Of a DNA stretch of 64,000 bases, positions 46,113 to 57,900 are shown one piece after another. The number at the start of each line of letters is the position of its first letter. The stretch's first letter is position 1. The notes under the pieces were generated by a model that saw nothing but the letters and a program-made list of their open reading frames with translations, ran no database searches and was not told the DNA's origin. Origin of the DNA: Himantopus leucocephalus (lineage: Eukaryota > Chordata > Aves > Charadriiformes > Recurvirostridae); contig RSEF01000001.1 of assembly GCA_003993805.1 (NCBI GenBank), forward strand, positions 67,524,678 to 67,588,677, given 5' to 3'. A program made the position numbers and the translations under genes.

Positions 46113-49100
46113 ATTAGTTACTGAGGGCAACGCACGCAGGGCAGCTCTGGGATGTGCAGTATTAACAGGTCTTGACCAGGGAGCCAGAAATTTCTGTTCC
46201 CAAAACACAGAATCGAGATGCAGGTGGCATCAGGGTCCCTCGGTAACCTTTGGTTGAGTCCCATGTCTTTCCGCACCACCATGCAGCTGCATGCAGCCAC
46301 GTCCTCGTGCATGTGGCCGCGGGCACAGCCATGCGCGTGCGCCTTGCACAAAGCAATTTTTCCCCCGCATCAGGAAAGTTCCCTTTTCCACTTAAATGGC
46401 TTTTTTTTTTCCTGATTCATCTTTACTTTATTTTATTTTATTTTTTTATTTATTTCTCTTCTGTATCCTTTTCAATCTGGAAAGTGACTTGGCCTCTCTT
46501 CCCCCCATCTATTTTCCTCCTGCCACTATTCAGTTTAGGCATGAAACACAGAACTAGATTGAAAGCATTCAATGGCCATTCAATCGGAGAAGAAAAGAGC
46601 CCCTCAGAGCTTTATTAGATATGAAGATCCACAATAAAAATCAATTTCTGCCTCTTTATGCAGTTTAAATGACAAAGCACCCACCCATTCTGCAGCCATT
46701 GTGCCTGGGAAATGTAATTCAGCGCCGGAGCTGGGACCAGAACACCACGGACTCGCTGACCTGCGCTGGCAGATTCCAATATGATACAGACCTTCGCAGA
46801 TAATGACAGCCACTTCATCTCATCGCAGGGGGAAAAAAAAAAAAAAAGAAAAGTTATCTGATATCTTTGAGGGTTAAAAGGCTATGTGGGCAGCATTTTT
46901 AACAGCACTCTAAATCAGCATCTTAAAAATACCTCTGCTTTTTTCCAGTGTCCCCCTTCCCCACTTTTTCCACTCGTTCGGTCCCCGTTGGCAAACCCCG
47001 GCCGTAGGCTTGTTACAGCCTTTACTCTTTGGGGAAGAGTCCTCTCAGGATGCTTCGCTGAAAGCCAGCGGATTAGGGAGCAAACTTGATGACTGCGAAC
47101 ATCCAGTCCATCAGCGTGACACGCAGGAATTTGTTTAGGGAGCATCTGCAGCTCTCCGGATAAGTGAGGGGCTGCGCAGTGCTGTGGGGCAAAGCTTTCA
47201 GGTCCGGCTCTTGAGATGCTCTGGGCAGGTCTGGGCTGTGCCGGGGAACGAGCGGCGCCCGGGCTATCGTCCGCATGGTTCTCCTTAAATCGCTGTTGTA
47301 ACTGGCTCTTTCCCCCTGCAAAAGGCTAGTTTTTGTTTGAAATCCCCTAAACTCTTGGCCTAAATCATGTCTAACATCTCCTTGGAAAAACTGGACCCCG
47401 CATGCAAATGCCTTTTGCATTATTTTAGTCGTTTTTCTTTTATCCTTGCGGTACGGAAAAGGGTCAGCAGAACTGCCGCGTCAAGCTTCACTGCTGCGTA
47501 TATTCTCTGGTTTCTGTTAGATTTACTGACGTAGTTGTTTTTTTTACTGGCGATGGTGATGACTCCGACGCTCACGGGTTTGAAAGCTTCCACTCATTTT
47601 ATCAAAAATTAAATTAGGAGAGGAAAACACGGGAAGAAAGTTAAGACAGTCCCGGGAGGTCCCACTTTTGCGTTTGCAGAAGGAAACCCTTCCACTCAAT
47701 GTCCCCAAACCACTTTTTTTTTCAGTGTTTTAAAAACTCCTTTGTAAATAATGCCACTGAATGATGTGGAGATGAAATGCTTTGATCTCTCTCAAATGAG
47801 CCTGAACCCTTCAGTGACTAATTTCGAAACTTCTGTTCGTTTGAAACAGGAGGAGCTCTAAATGCCGAAGCGGAACCCGTGTCCTCCGCAGAAGGGCTGT
47901 TCCAGTCCTCCGTCGCACACGTCTTTCAGCGTCTCTGGCCAAAACTCCTCCCTGTGTAGCACAGAGTATTTTGAATGAGTTGTAATTCTCGCTATTCCCC
48001 CTCGGCCTGGTGGCAGCTTTATCTTAATGAAGATGTGCTCTGTGCCTTTCGCAAAGCTTTTTGGGGCTACCTCCGGTTAAAATTTTAAGCAGGAGGGATG
48101 CGTTCAGTGGAATCTGAGTTTTTGACAAATGTGATTTTATTCTTAAAATGTTTTGGTGTGTTTACAAAATCAAGTAACTCTGATACTTTCTCTCCTCGGA
48201 ACGACATCTGTTCCCTGGGAAGGACCGTCTTCCCTGGCTGCGGACAGATCTGAAACCTGCCGTGGGTCATTGCTTGGCCCTGTGTCCCGGAGCACCCGTA
48301 GCACCTTACCACCGAGCGTGTTTTATGGAGAAGGTAAGCCAGCAAAACCACTGTGTCCACAAAAGCAGGTACCTCAGATAAATCAGGACACCAGGTATAC
48401 ATCTAATACAGATGCAATTCCCTGAACAAAGGCTGGGAGCTTCCCACAGGGTGGGGGGACATTCCCCTGGCTCAGCATGGAGAGGTGCCACCAGACCCAG
48501 TGAGAATAAGTCCCTTTCCTTGTCTGTCTACAAAGGGACCCCGTGGCTTGATGTGACGATGGTTGGAAGTCATCCCAATCTGCTGAATCATTTCAGAAAT
48601 GGTGCTGCTGGGTGCACGGTGTGCTCGGCAGTCCATGTGGGAGCAATCAGCACAGCTGCAGAGGGACATCAATGAGACATGCATGCACAAGCTCCCGTAA
48701 ACCCCATGGGAAGAGAAGGGACACATTATTAAGGGTTCTCCATGGACATGGAAACTATTGCAGTGCTGTGACAAAGTCATTTGGTGATTGCTGTTTCTCA
48801 AGACACATCACCTCCTGGAGCTCTCACTGATGCATTGCCAGTGGGCAACCCAACTGTGAAACTGTGAACCCTTGCAGAGGAAACAAGAGGTGAAAGCACA
48901 CCAGCATCTGGGAACAAAAGATGGGTGTGCTGTGCACTCCCTGCGGTGTATCACCTTAAAGTCCCAGGAGACATGCCAGAGGCTATGCGTGAGTAATGCT
49001 AGAGCCCGTAATTACTAATTGCTTCATCCAGGTGTAGGGAGGTGGGGAAAATAGTTATGCCTAAGGTTCACATGAACCAAGTGAAGTGAAATCCAGCATA

Positions 49101-49408
49101 GCTGAGCTGGAAGGATAACCCTATTACAGCTAAGGAGACTGCCCTTTGTGGTGGGATGCACGGGGAGAAGTAACTCAGTTTGGTGCCTGATGGCACTTGG
49201 TTCCTCCAGTAAAAGGGAAACTGGGTGAATACGCAGGAAATATATCAGGGGATTAAACGTGAGGGAAAGGAAAGAGTTGTTCCAATCAAAGGGCAGCATT
49301 GGCACAAGAGCAAAGTGAGATAAAATAGCCATGAATAAATTTAGGCAGGAAATCAGTGACCATGAGAAGATCCATAATCTGGAAAAGCCTCCCAAAAAGA
49401 TTGGAGAC
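46113..49408. other. Unannotated region, no gene seen
   Basis: GC-rich 46240-46360 includes GCAGCTGCATGCAGC. A T-rich stretch lies at 46400-46460. The block 46610-46840 is listed separately. Bases 47500-48160 are AT-leaning. Open frames are short, and no repeat family is recognised. Confidence 0.55.
46610..46840. promoter_or_regulatory. Candidate conserved noncoding element
   Basis: Unique sequence with AATAAAAATCAATTTCTGCC, TTTATGCAGTTTAAATGAC, GGGAAATGTAATTCAGC and GCAGATAATGACAGCC. It ends at an A-run (46831-46845). It is not explained by any repeat or frame, and its mix of AT-rich and GC-balanced words is typical of conserved elements. Confidence 0.3.
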
Positions 49409-49591
49409 AAAAAAAGGGGGGAGGGGGGAGAAAAAAAAAAGGAAAATGAAAAGGAAAAAGAAGAAAAAGAAAAGGAAAAGGAAAAAGAAAAGGAAAAAGA
49501 AAAGGAAAAAGAAAAAGAAAAGAAAAAGAAAAAGAAAAAAAGAAAAAGAAAAGGAAGAGAAAAAGAAAAAAGAAAAGAAAAAGAAAGGGAA
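49409..49591 (+). repeat. Long polypurine tract, (AAAAGG/AAAAAG)n
   Basis: Bases 49448-49591 (144 nt) contain only A and G, preceded by another purine stretch 49409-49446 with a single T at 49447. Units are mainly AAAAGG, AAAAAG and variants. Such mirror-like polypurine tracts can form triplex (H-DNA) and are length-unstable. The Lys/Glu-rich frame on + and the Phe/Ser-rich frame on - are by-products. Confidence 0.95.
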
Positions 49592-51899
49592 CTAGAGGAG
49601 ATTATAAAAGGGATAAAATAAAGAGACACACCAACTTAGTGGACAGAAATAGTCCCTTTCAATTCCATATTCCTGTGGCACTAAAAGGCCAAGTAAAGAA
49701 AAATGTGGCTCATTTTCTGTTTTGCACAAATATACGTATGTGTGTGTATGTGTATACACACATAGTGTTTGTGCAGATAGATTATCATCAACATAATCAA
49801 GGTCAAAGCCATCATGCACTCCCAGCCCTGGAATGCTACAGTGACAGAAAGCTGGCAATGTGCTTTAAAATGGTCCCTTTTGGTTCTTTTTTGCAGCAGA
49901 CTTTTCTCACGTTTGTCACCTGTCACCGGTTCAAAAACTGTTAGGAACCTACGGCAATACGAGCCGATAGACAAACACAAACCTCTGGATAAATGGTGCG
50001 GTTGGGGACAACGGTGAGAGCAGATTCAGCTGATTTTTGGCAGAGGCAGAGATCTGCTGCGGCGACGCTGGAAATCTTTTCTAGTCGCAGCTTGCTCACA
50101 AAAGCCACGGGAGAGGGATACACCCAGATTGCAAGGAAACGCTGTCAGCAATTTGCCTGCTCTCCTCCCTGCGCTGAGCGGACCGTAAAACCCTCCCTGC
50201 TGCTGCCAAAGAGAGAGGTGTGGGGAGAGCCGCGTCTCGGCATCCCCGACCTGCGGAGTGATGGGTAAGGCTGGATGCCAAAGAGCAGCACATACCAGGG
50301 AAGAGGTCTGCCGAGAAGCAACGTGCCTTTGTAGTCAGGTGCCCAGCAGAAAAGCATCGCAAAACACCGAAAGAGGTGAAGTTGCTTGGGGCGCTGGCGG
50401 TTAAACCAGCGCCGAGTGACAAACTGGGGGGTAATAAGGAAAATAACGTAGGATGGCAACAGTCTACGCGTGGCTCTCAAGCAAACTGTGGGGAGACAGT
50501 GAAAATATATTCACCAGGTTCCTACAAGGGCAAGGACACGTGTGGCAAAGGTTCTGAAGCGAGGAAATATTTGGTTTATGAAGAAAAGGACGACCTACTA
50601 ATCTTAATTACGTCACCAAGGGCTAATAAGTCACAGTGTAAATCCGGGAAGCGTGCAGTGAAACAGTTTATTGACGGTGTCACTAACAGCATATAAATAT
50701 TTAGCTTTCTGTTGGTCACTGGCCGACCCCCGTGCTTCGACTTGTGAGGTGATGACTGCCAGGTATATCCCAGCATCCTCCACCCGTGCATCCTCCATCT
50801 GTGTGCTCCTCCTGCATTTGCCTCAACTTCCCCAGCGCTCTCCGTGGGCTGAGATCATCCTGCCTTTGTCACTGGGTAGGAGAGCCCACAGCCAGGTGTC
50901 GGGAACGGTGCGGTGTGAAGTAACTCCTTGCACCACGATAATGCACGAGCAAGTCTGAGCTCCGAGAGAAGAGGGACCTTTGGTACGCATAACCGGAGGG
51001 ATCTGGACAAATCGCCTCTGCTCTTCTGTGTGAACCAAAAGGAACAAAACACCCCAAACATAAGAACAATAAACACAGCTGTGGTGGCACTTCAAAAGTT
51101 GTATCAGTTCCAGCTGCTCGTTACTGGGCCATGAGAGGAGAAAAGGGCAGTGAAACTGCAGAAGGGCATTCCCATGCAGAGACGAAGACCTCTTTTCTAG
51201 CTTTGAGGAGCTAGCTGTGGCACCGAGGAGCTGTTTGGTGAAGAGATACAATCAGGGCCATGCTGGAAGGCAGCCTCCTCCGGTTCAACCAAACCCACTC
51301 TTAAGAAATACCCGCATCAAATTCTGCTCCCTGCTCTTGCTGCCTCATGTCCCAGGAGCTGTCTTGTCTCTGCTTGGCTCCCGGTCCTACTCCTCCTCCC
51401 AAACCCTCCAGGCTTGGGCACAGAAATCCCGTACGTCGTACGAAAGGCTCAATCCATCCTGGCTCCATGCCCCTGGCCCCAACCCAGGACCAGTCATCTG
51501 GCAGAGTACCCTGGTAGACAATGGTGATTCAGCCTTATATAAAACAGGAAGAGGCAGAGGAAGTGAATGACAGAGCATCAGGCAAGAACCACAAACGTGA
51601 AGCTTCAGGAAAGCGCCAAGATTGACTCTATGTCCCAGGATGGGCACAAAAACCCTCTGTAAAACTTCTGTTTCTTTAAGATGTGATGTTCTGTTAAACA
51701 ACTCCTTAAACTGCAAGCAAGCAGGTGCTTGGACAACAGGCAAATGGTGGAAAGCAACTGTCATCCTCTGCTTAGGAGGAAGGTGGCAATCTAATGAGAA
51801 AGCAAGAGACAAAGTGCTCTACTGGGGCTGAAGGCCCCCGGACAGGTTGTCTCATTGGCAAAGGAGAGTTTGCACACCAAGGACTGGATGAGAGATGCT
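49592..51899. other. Unannotated region, no gene seen
   Basis: A small TG/CA tract near 49733-49770 (TATGTGTATACACACATA) is nearly self-complementary. The rest is GC-balanced unique DNA with overlapping frames on both strands and no recognised family. Confidence 0.55.
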
Positions 51900-52470
51900 G
51901 CTCTCCCATCCGCAGCGCTCTGGAAGAGGTCTGGAGAGAAGGATTGGGGCTCCTGAGGAACATCAAGTTGAAGATGAGTCAGCTGTGTGTCCTTGCAGAG
52001 ATGAACTCTAACTGCATGGTGGTTGCAGCAACAGCCCAGCCACCCGGGCAAGGGAAATGATTTTTTTGTGTCTCTTGTGTGGTCACATCTGGAGTGGCGT
52101 GGACTGCGTTGGGCTCCCTTGTACAAACAAGAGACGGGCAAACTAGAGAGGGCCTGGCAAGGAGCTACCAGGAGGGCTTTGGAGCACCTGATGTGATGTT
52201 TGAGCAGCGGCTAGGGGCTGGGTTTGCTCAATATGAAGAAAAGGTGAAGGGGTGGGTCTAGTTACTGTCTTGTACTGCCTAAGGGGGGTTTATGAAGAAG
52301 ATGGGACCAGTCACCAAAGTGGCACAGCCAAGGGGCAAGAGTTGACAGACACAACTTACAAGAAATTTGACTGGGCAAAAGAAAAAACTCCCCACGCTGG
52401 GGGTGGTCAAACACTGTGACAGAGGCCAGGACATTGAATTTGGGGGAGAAAGCACTGTTAAACAAGAAAT
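51900..52470 (+). mobile_element. CR1 LINE 3' portion, old and longest copy
   Basis: Sense CR1 words run in order. They include AACATCAAGTTGAAGATGAG with CAGCTGTGTGTCCTTGCAGA, then GGTCACATCTGGAGTGGCGT, GGGCTCCCTTGTACAAACAA and GAGACGGGCAAACTAGAGAG. TGAAGAAGATGGGACCAGTC and CTCCCCACGCTGGGGGTGGT follow. These correspond to the C-terminal part of ORF2 (the ACATCTGGAGTACTG region) and the 3' region. Frameshifts and stops show that it is long dead. It extends further 5' than the other 3'-end copies here. Confidence 0.88.
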
Positions 52471-54886
52471 TTAGGAAGCCCTGTGATGTGGCACTGCTGT
52501 CCAGGAGGTAGGTAAAGCAAGATTGGTCCTGTCCGGCATGAGGATGCAGCCCATGGTGCTACGCCGTCAAAATGACCAGCAGCGGCTCTAGGTTCTCCAA
52601 AGTGGGAGGAGGACAAGTGTGGGCTATAGGAAGGATCAACAGTTTTGGTTAAAATCTCCTTTACAGGAGTGGGCAGATCTCACAGGTGGTGGACATCAGT
52701 CGTACCTATTTGCACAGAAAAAAAACAGAACTGCAAAGCAGAGTAAAAACCACCACCAAAACTTTCTTTTCAAAGTCACTGCTTGTTTCGTAGGGACGCT
52801 CCTGAGATACGATCACTTGTATAGGAGGAGACTCCAGGCAAAACGCTAATATGAGGAGTAGACAAGCCCATTTTCACAGCAGGCTACTCTACAAGAGTTT
52901 TGAATACGGAAGAGCCTTCTGGCGGTGCAGGAAGCTCAGTGTGTGGCAGCACACGCTTTACTAGGACTTTGCAGATCAGCAGGAACTTACTGGAGCACGC
53001 TTGACATTCCTTTAGGTCCCAGAAATGATTGTTAATACTGGCAGAAATCCAAGCCAGGTTTCACAGAAAATAATATACTTATGACTCTAATTGCATGTGG
53101 GGTTTTTCCAGGGGACAGAAGTACTGGGTGATGCCGTAAGACCATGGAAGCAATTGCAGAGTATCTTAGGGCACATGGGTAATCTGGTATGATCTTCTCA
53201 AATAATTTAATTGCAATTCTTCCTCAACTTTTGGAGTTCATCCATAGCCAAGCAGGCATTTTTGTGTAGATGTTTAAAAGAGCATTAGAATAAAATGAGC
53301 AAGATGCTTGCGCTATTGTATTGCAAATTGATTGAGCCTGGTCCTCAGCTGGTGTCCTTGCTATGCGGACCAACAGCAGGTCAAGAGCTGGTCTGTGATT
53401 ACTTGTGACGTCTATTGCAGATTCTGATCCCCAAAATGCAGTGGAGTGGTCTTTACTGGTCTTTTCAATGTGAGCAGTGCCTGAGATTTTATTTCTTTTG
53501 AGATTTATAAAAAGAACTGACAGAACAAACCCTCCGTTCTTCTTCCTGGGGTTTTATCGCTAAACTAGAGGGGTCTAAAAAATTGTAAGTATTGTTTAAT
53601 CAAAAAAATGGAAAAGGAAGAGGCAAAGGATCAGTTTCCAACAGTAATATCTGCTCACCTAAACTAGGAGAAATTTAAAGATTAATGGATCTTAAGAGCA
53701 GATCACCTTGGCAGCCCGGCTACAGAGATGGGGGTACCCGAAATGTATGCAAAGGGATGAACCAAATGCAGAGGAAAAAGCCATTGAGTTAATTATTCTA
53801 AAACTGAAGTTCAAGTGGGGAAAAAACCACTGAACTGGGAGAGGGCAAACTTTGGCTGAGGGGAGGTGCATGAAAGGAGCAGCACCTCACACTGTGAGTG
53901 CATCTACCTCCAACAGTTTGAGATCTTTCTGCTCTTCCCCAACACTGCAGGTCCAAAATCAGCGACCCGTTTGGTTTTTCACTTACGGAGGCCAAAATGC
54001 GAGAGCTTTTATTTTACAGAACGCGTGAGTCAGGTTCTGATTTTGCAAAAGCCACGGCCAGGCATCTTCTTAATCTGGTCTGCATTTGAAAAGAACCAAT
54101 ATGGGAGAGGATGAAGGATGAATTCAGATAAATGGTGCCGTTATTGGGTCGTTTAGGCTATTTATGCATGCGAACAATTCCGGAGGCTGCTGTCCAGAGG
54201 GACTGTCGGGTGGAAGATGCCTCCACCCTTTCTCCAGACCAGAAGCGGTATAGACATCAGGAAAAGAGGGAAGGCTGGTGAGAAAGGCAGAGCTGAGCGA
54301 ACCTGCTTCACGTGCGAATGCCGGCAGCTCCGGGGACAATGTCAGCCAGATTTTTGGCTGGTGCAAATCCAATGAAGCTCCACCAGCTGATGCTGGCCCT
54401 GGATTTGCAGAAAAGAATAGCTGGCTAGTAGCCGAGTGGCTTTGCTTGCGCTTTCAAAGACCCGTCAGATGAAAATGGGAGTTGAGCACACGGTTCACCA
54501 GGTCGGAAGCACTTTGTCCCCAGGTTTGGGTTAGCCCTGCCTCCAAACCCAGGCTGAACCACGCCGAAAATCGGCCTTCTTGGCCACCGCACCCACAGAC
54601 AGACACGGTCCCGTCCCTGTGAGCCCCCGACTCGCCAACTCGAGGCAGGGCAAAACCCCTGCGGACCTCTCCGCCTCGTCCTGCAATATGCAGATCTTCC
54701 ATGTGCTCTTCCTCCCGTAAAGGAGTTTTCTAATATCCTTCGCCCCCCGCCTCCCCCAGGAAAGGGGAAGTGGGGAAGCGTTTATTTATTTAGACCGCTT
54801 TACTGCCTGATCAGAATTACCCGTCTGAGAGGGGGATTTGAATGGCACCTTATCTGGGGTCTTTCTCCCTCTCTTTAATGCTTGAA

Positions 54887-54887
54887 N
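54887..54887. other. Isolated N in non-homopolymer sequence
   Basis: The base is ambiguous between GCTTGAA and CAACAAGAAC. Unlike the N at 9325, the flanks are not duplicated. It may hide a small gap of unknown size. Confidence 0.8.
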
Positions 54888-55378
54888 CAACAAGAACAGT
54901 CAGAAATACATTTTTAAATTTTTTTTTTTTTTTTTTTTTTAATTACAATGGAAAGAGAAAAGGCTTGAACAGTAAAGTTAAAATAAAATTAAAAAAAAAA
55001 AACAACTTTAAAAGTACAATGCGAATGAAAAATTATGGCTTTACTCTTTGCCTTAAAGTAAAATAGCTTTTATCTTTTTCCCCCCCCTTACAACAGCCTC
55101 CTCTACCTAGATAATGCATTTGGTTAGATTTATTTGCTCAGCCCAGAAAACTTGACACTAAGGGGATTATTTAGTTTTAGATTCGCTGTAGTCCATAGTA
55201 ATAGCCAACAGGGAAAGGAATGAAGCAGCGATATTAGCAGGAAGATGGGAGGGGAGGGTGGACGGGGGAGGGGGTGGCAGGGACTGCAGCTAAGCAAAAC
55301 TGCTTGCATAAACACCATTAAGAAGATTTAGACATTGCTTTTCTTATCATCAGCACTCCTGGAAGAAATAAAAAAAAA

Positions 55379-55438
55379 NCTGTGTCAGTCGGTTAAGGAA
55401 AAAAAAAAAAAAAAAAAAGAGAGAGAGAGAGAGAGAGA
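55379..55438 (+). repeat. Isolated N, then A20 and (GA)10 tract
   Basis: N at 55379 follows an A-run. After 19 unique bases comes A at 55399-55418, passing directly into GA units at 55419-55438. It is a compound simple repeat beside an uncertain base, so local length is unreliable. Confidence 0.9.
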
Positions 55439-57699
55439 AAGGAGAAAGGAAAAGGGACAGGCCCTGACTTGCTGTGCATGCGTTTCCATCAAGGTTCAAT
55501 AGAAAAATAAAACCGGTCCAGGGGACGTCTGCAGCAATTCTGCCGACCTCTCCAAGTTACCCCATCACGGTCCAAAGGAGACATTTGTTCCAGGTGTTAG
55601 GTGGTGGAAGGAGCAAGTCCAAAGAGGAGAAAACACACAGTTTCCCCGCACAGACTTGGGCAATTTTATACATATCCATGAGAGCACATTTATTTTTCTG
55701 TAAAACGCCTGAATTTTCTTTGTGCACTACCGAGAAGCAGAATGTGCGTGGCTTAACAGGAGGGAGAGGTTCGTACGAGCTAGATGTCAAACTTCAAGAG
55801 TCAGAGAGGTTGGCAGCTCAGCTTTTGGAAACTGTGTCCCAGATCCACTGTCCGCTGACTCCATGGAAGGACACGGCGGCTCAGGGACAGGCGTAAGAAG
55901 ACTCTGTGAACTTTGATGATCAGCGGAAGGAAATGTGTAAGGCAATCACAAGAGCCAGATGTGCTTTCCAAGGGTCTGGAGCAGGCCACCAAGCAGCAGT
56001 TGTCCCTTCAGAGTGCAGGTCCCCTCCCGGCCAGTATTTACGGGTGCTGTTCCCACAATGTGGCTCACATCCAGCCAGCAAGGGAGGGACATCCAACCGG
56101 CGGTCTTGGCAAGGAACATGGGGGCCAAACTGCTTTTCTCCATTCCCACCATGAGTGGTCATGACATCCTCTAAGCCTGTTAGAGGCATACACACATCAG
56201 GAGAGCAGATATTAAAGAGAAAGGTTATTAATTGAACACAAGGAATGAGCAGATGCTCAACCATCAGGTCTACTGATGAGGACACCATGAGCAGGTCTGA
56301 GGGCTTCCTTGTGTGAACACAACATGTCCTGGAGAAGGGGTGGGAATGGCCACCACCCCACCCAGGCGATGGGGTGACCCAGTCACTCAGCCTCCTTTTC
56401 CTCCCTGCTCCTGCTGGAAGGAGGCACAAGCACTCCTGCTGCCACCCTCTGAGCTCTGCCACCCCGGTGTATTCCCTTGCACCGTTGCGAAAAGCCTTAC
56501 CGCCGAAAGACCCGAGTCAGCAGATCTCAGCTGCTAAAGCATCCACAGGAAGGGAACGTAGATGCTATTTTAGAAGTTATAATGCTCTGAATTTTAAACA
56601 AAACATCCGGTGCCGTGGGAGAGACATAAACCTTCACGCTTCAGGGCACAAAAATCTTCCTGTTACTGGGGATTAGGAGGAAAGTGTCCTTGGAGGCAGG
56701 TATTGTGGAGCTGCCAATGAGGAGACTTCTTGCCCTTTACTCTGTGCAAGCTGGATAGAAAACGTAAATTCTGTTTCATGAGGAATTCTGTGGCTTTGGT
56801 CTTTATTCCACATTGCCATGAGACAGAGACCTTGCAAATTCTTCATCAGAAGAGAACCTACATGTCGCAGAAAAGGCACACATAAGAAGAAAGAGGCAAC
56901 CATGTAGGAGAGAGGAAATTCAAGTTCAATTGACTAATCCATGCCACACAGAAGGAATTGCTGTGCTTCAGGTGACTGCTTTAATCAGTGGGTGACAGGT
57001 CAGCTAAATTAACTCTAGATGCAAGAGTTACCTCAAGAGATGGCTTCACTATTTATCCAGCTATACGTCGCCTTGGCAAGTAGATTATCTGATAGTCAGC
57101 TTGTGCCTCTTCACTTTTACTTGGTTTCCAAAGGAAGCATGTGAAGCAGGGAGAAGACAACTGGGGAGTAGAGTGGGAAGTTATTTTGGGACCTGTGGTC
57201 ATTGTGGAAGGGATGGAAGGGTTTAACCCCAGAGGAAGACACAATTCATTAATTCTTCCATGTGGGAAATAACTCCACCTCGTGTTGATAATGGTCATAA
57301 GAACTTAACAGCTCTTGGATCAAAACGAATGGAACATCTCCTTCCATGAATTTCCAAATATTCCTGCTCTTCCACCCATCACCCTCATCCCTCCTTGGCC
57401 CTTCTATATGTATAGAAAATGCTGTACCCCCAAACCAGGTTTGTGACTGGTTAAGGAGAGAAAATCTGCTGCGATTCATTGGCGTCTTCTGTTCTTTGCA
57501 ACTCACCTTGACTTGGTGATGCCAGCCTTATCTTGGAGAAGAAGCGTTTCAGACCTGGCTTGATGAAGTCCTGTGCCTTTCTAGGCTTCACAGAAAGAGA
57601 CAGGAAAGCAAAAGAATGACCCAAGTGCCCAGAGGCTGCTCGTGGCTAGCACAGGTTGAGCCTTAAGGAGTAAGAGCAGTCCTGGTCCACTGGTATTCC

Positions 57700-57900
57700 T
57701 CTCTCTGTGCGAGGAGGAAGAGCATCAGCATTGTCTTAGAAAATGCCTGAGTCGCTTCTTTTTTTTTTCCTAGAAGCATCATTTCCATCTTGCCTGGCTT
57801 GAGCTTCAGCCAGCTGTTTTTCATCCAGGAGCTTATCTCTTGCAGGCATAGTGACATTGTGTGACAGTGCCTGTTGTGTCTTCTGAGAAGACGTAAAGCT
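57700..57900 (-). mobile_element. Relic of an old L2/CR1-like LINE reverse transcriptase
   Basis: On the - strand the frame 57663-57926 includes CLQEISSWMKNSWLKLKPGK followed by MEMMLLGKKKEA. L2- and CR1-related reverse transcriptases have a closely similar stretch (a C-L-x-x-I-x-x-W-M ... L-x-L-N-P-x-K-T-E ... L-L-x-G-x-K pattern) after the catalytic YADD segment. In the relic, N-P-x-K-T-E has become K-P-G-K-M-E. The next LGV motif is not found, so it is a fragment. Confidence 0.55.

Larger units (their letters stand above)
52471..57699. other. Unannotated region, no gene seen
   Basis: No coding gene is recognised. A 180-codon frame at 55920-56462 (-) has no domain. An N at 54887, T- and A-runs at 54919-54940 and near 54991-55002, an N at 55379 and the A/GA tract at 55399-55438 are low-complexity features. 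Bases 52990-53240 and 54980-55320 are AT-rich blocks of possible regulatory type. Confidence 0.55.

Noticed and set aside
49356..49621. Lys/Glu-rich frames resembling a charged coiled-coil protein
   Set aside because: They are encoded entirely by the polypurine tract and are an artefact of composition. The Phe/Ser frame on the other strand is the same artefact.
55920..56462. 180-codon frame on the - strand
   Set aside because: Overlapping frames on + are also open and no family is recognisable.
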